From the NCBI GenBank assembly GCA_022563215.1, contig JADFNT010000105.1, forward strand, positions 1-6,411: 6,411 nucleotides of DNA, written 5' to 3'. Positions 5,748 through 6,411 of this stretch are shown piece by piece (positions within the stretch are counted from its first letter, which is position 1; every line of letters starts with the position of its first letter). This DNA comes from Pseudomonadota bacterium (GTDB lineage: Bacteria; Pseudomonadota; Alphaproteobacteria; Rhodospirillales; Casp-alpha2). Position numbers and translations under genes: made by a program. The notes under the pieces were generated by a model. The model was given only the letters and a program-made list of their open reading frames with translations. It was not told where the DNA came from and did not search any database.

Positions 5748-6411
5748 CGAGACGCCCATGAGCACACCATCCCTCCACGACGAAATCGTCGGCCGCATCC
5801 GGGACATGATTTTTGCCGGAGAGTTCATCGGCGGACAGCGGGTGCCGGAAAAACTGTTGTGCCAGCAACTCTCCATTTCGCGCACGCCGCTTCGTGAGGC
5901 GCTTAAAGTCCTGGCGGCGGAAGGCCTTCTGACGCTTCTTCCCAACCGGGGCGCCCGGGTCGCCCGAATGACCGCCGACGACGTGGACGAAATGTTCCCG
6001 GTCATGGGGGTGCTGGAAGGGCTGGCCGGGGAGATCGCCTGCAAGCGCATAACCGATGACGAGATCGACGAAATCCGCGCCCTTCACTATCAGATGGCCG
6101 CACACCACAAGCGCAAGGAACTGGCCCCGTATTTCAAGCTCAACCAGCAAATCCACGGCAAGATCTTCGCCGCCACGGGGAACGGGACCCTCGGCGGCAT
6201 CTACGAGTCCTTGACCGGCCGCATCCGCCTGGCCCGGTACCGGGCAAATTTTTCCTATGAGCGGTGGGACCAGGCCATGGCCGAACACGAGGAAATCCTG
6301 GAAGCTCTTTCCGACCGGGACGGCCCCAAGTTGGCGGCAGTCCTGGGAAGGCACTTGGAAAACACTTGCGAGACGGTCAAGGAAGTCATTCGCACCATGG
6401 ACGACGAAAAT
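5740..6411 (+). CDS. GntR family transcriptional regulator, FCD (FadR C-terminal) subfamily, open at right edge, 224 codons visible
   Basis: A DNA-binding regulator, probably dimeric, that responds to a small organic acid. The N-terminal winged helix (about 11-78) has the GntR pattern: LHDEIVGRIRDMIFAGEF (12-29), SISRTPLREALKVLAAEGLL (45-64), PNRGARVA (68-75). The C-terminal helical FCD domain (about 80-220) has the metal-site positions Asn135, His139, His183 and His205. The first is most often Asp in this family, as in LldR; Asn may still coordinate. No stop occurs before the edge, but 224 residues is already near full length (about 220-240). It begins in an ATGAATAA overlap with the oxidoreductase stop and shares its transcript, which suggests autoregulation. 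FCD regulators next to hydroxyacid oxidases often sense glycolate, lactate or related acids; the ligand here is unknown. Confidence 0.9.
   Translation, partial: MNNETPMSTPSLHDEIVGRIRDMIFAGEFIGGQRVPEKLLCQQLSISRTPLREALKVLAAEGLLTLLPNRGARVARMTADDVDEMFPVMGVLEGLAGEIACKRITDDEIDEIRALHYQMAAHHKRKELAPYFKLNQQIHGKIFAATGNGTLGGIYESLTGRIRLARYRANFSYERWDQAMAEHEEILEALSDRDGPKLAAVLGRHLENTCETVKEVIRTMDDEN

Noticed and set aside
5677..6354. Minus-strand open frame of 225 codons
   Set aside because: Antisense to the GntR regulator, whose winged-helix and FCD motifs are clear on the plus strand.
1..6411. tRNA, rRNA, CRISPR array, insertion sequence or attachment site
   Set aside because: No cloverleaf, ribosomal sequence, repeat-spacer array, transposase or terminal inverted repeats seen; low G+C is confined to the control region and is not evidence of transfer.

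Overview
The window looks like a GC-rich proteobacterial chromosome. The coding parts are clearly above 60% G+C, while about 240 bases between two divergent gene blocks (2521-2760) fall to about 31%. The protein families, Shine-Dalgarno use and tight gene packing suggest an alphaproteobacterium. That placement is inference from remembered family resemblance; no rRNA or other marker is present.

Layout. A minus-strand block reads leftwards from an AT-rich control region: a class V PLP aminotransferase of the serine/alanine/aspartate-glyoxylate type (2427 to 1216), a crotonase-fold protein (1184 to 405), and the N-terminal 134 residues of a CaiB/BaiF (family III) CoA-transferase (403 to 2, cut by the window edge). 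Gaps of 31 and 1 base suggest one operon. A plus-strand block reads rightwards: a 993-residue FAD plus iron-sulfur oxidoreductase of the D-2-hydroxyacid dehydrogenase (YdiJ-like) type (2766-5747), then a GntR/FCD regulator that overlaps it by 8 bases and runs off the right edge after 224 codons (5740-6411).

The control region (2428-2765) has no convincing gene. It contains two outward-facing sigma70-like promoters of matching design, TTGTTT-16-TATAAT (plus) and TTGTTT-16-CATAAT (minus). Each has a copy of TGCATGCA in or next to its spacer; the plus copy lies in a perfect 16-base palindrome. The pattern TTG-N4-CAA resembles operators of FCD-type GntR regulators, so the regulator encoded here may control both blocks and itself.

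Working model (inference): the flavoprotein oxidises a D-2-hydroxy acid to a 2-oxo acid (glyoxylate is one candidate) and passes electrons through its iron-sulfur centres. The aminotransferase interconverts oxo acid and amino acid. The CoA-transferase and crotonase activate and process a carboxylic acid as a CoA thioester. I do not recognise this five-gene set as a described pathway and the substrate cannot be read from the sequence. The crotonase lacks one of the two catalytic glutamates of classical enoyl-CoA hydratase, so its reaction may not be simple hydration.
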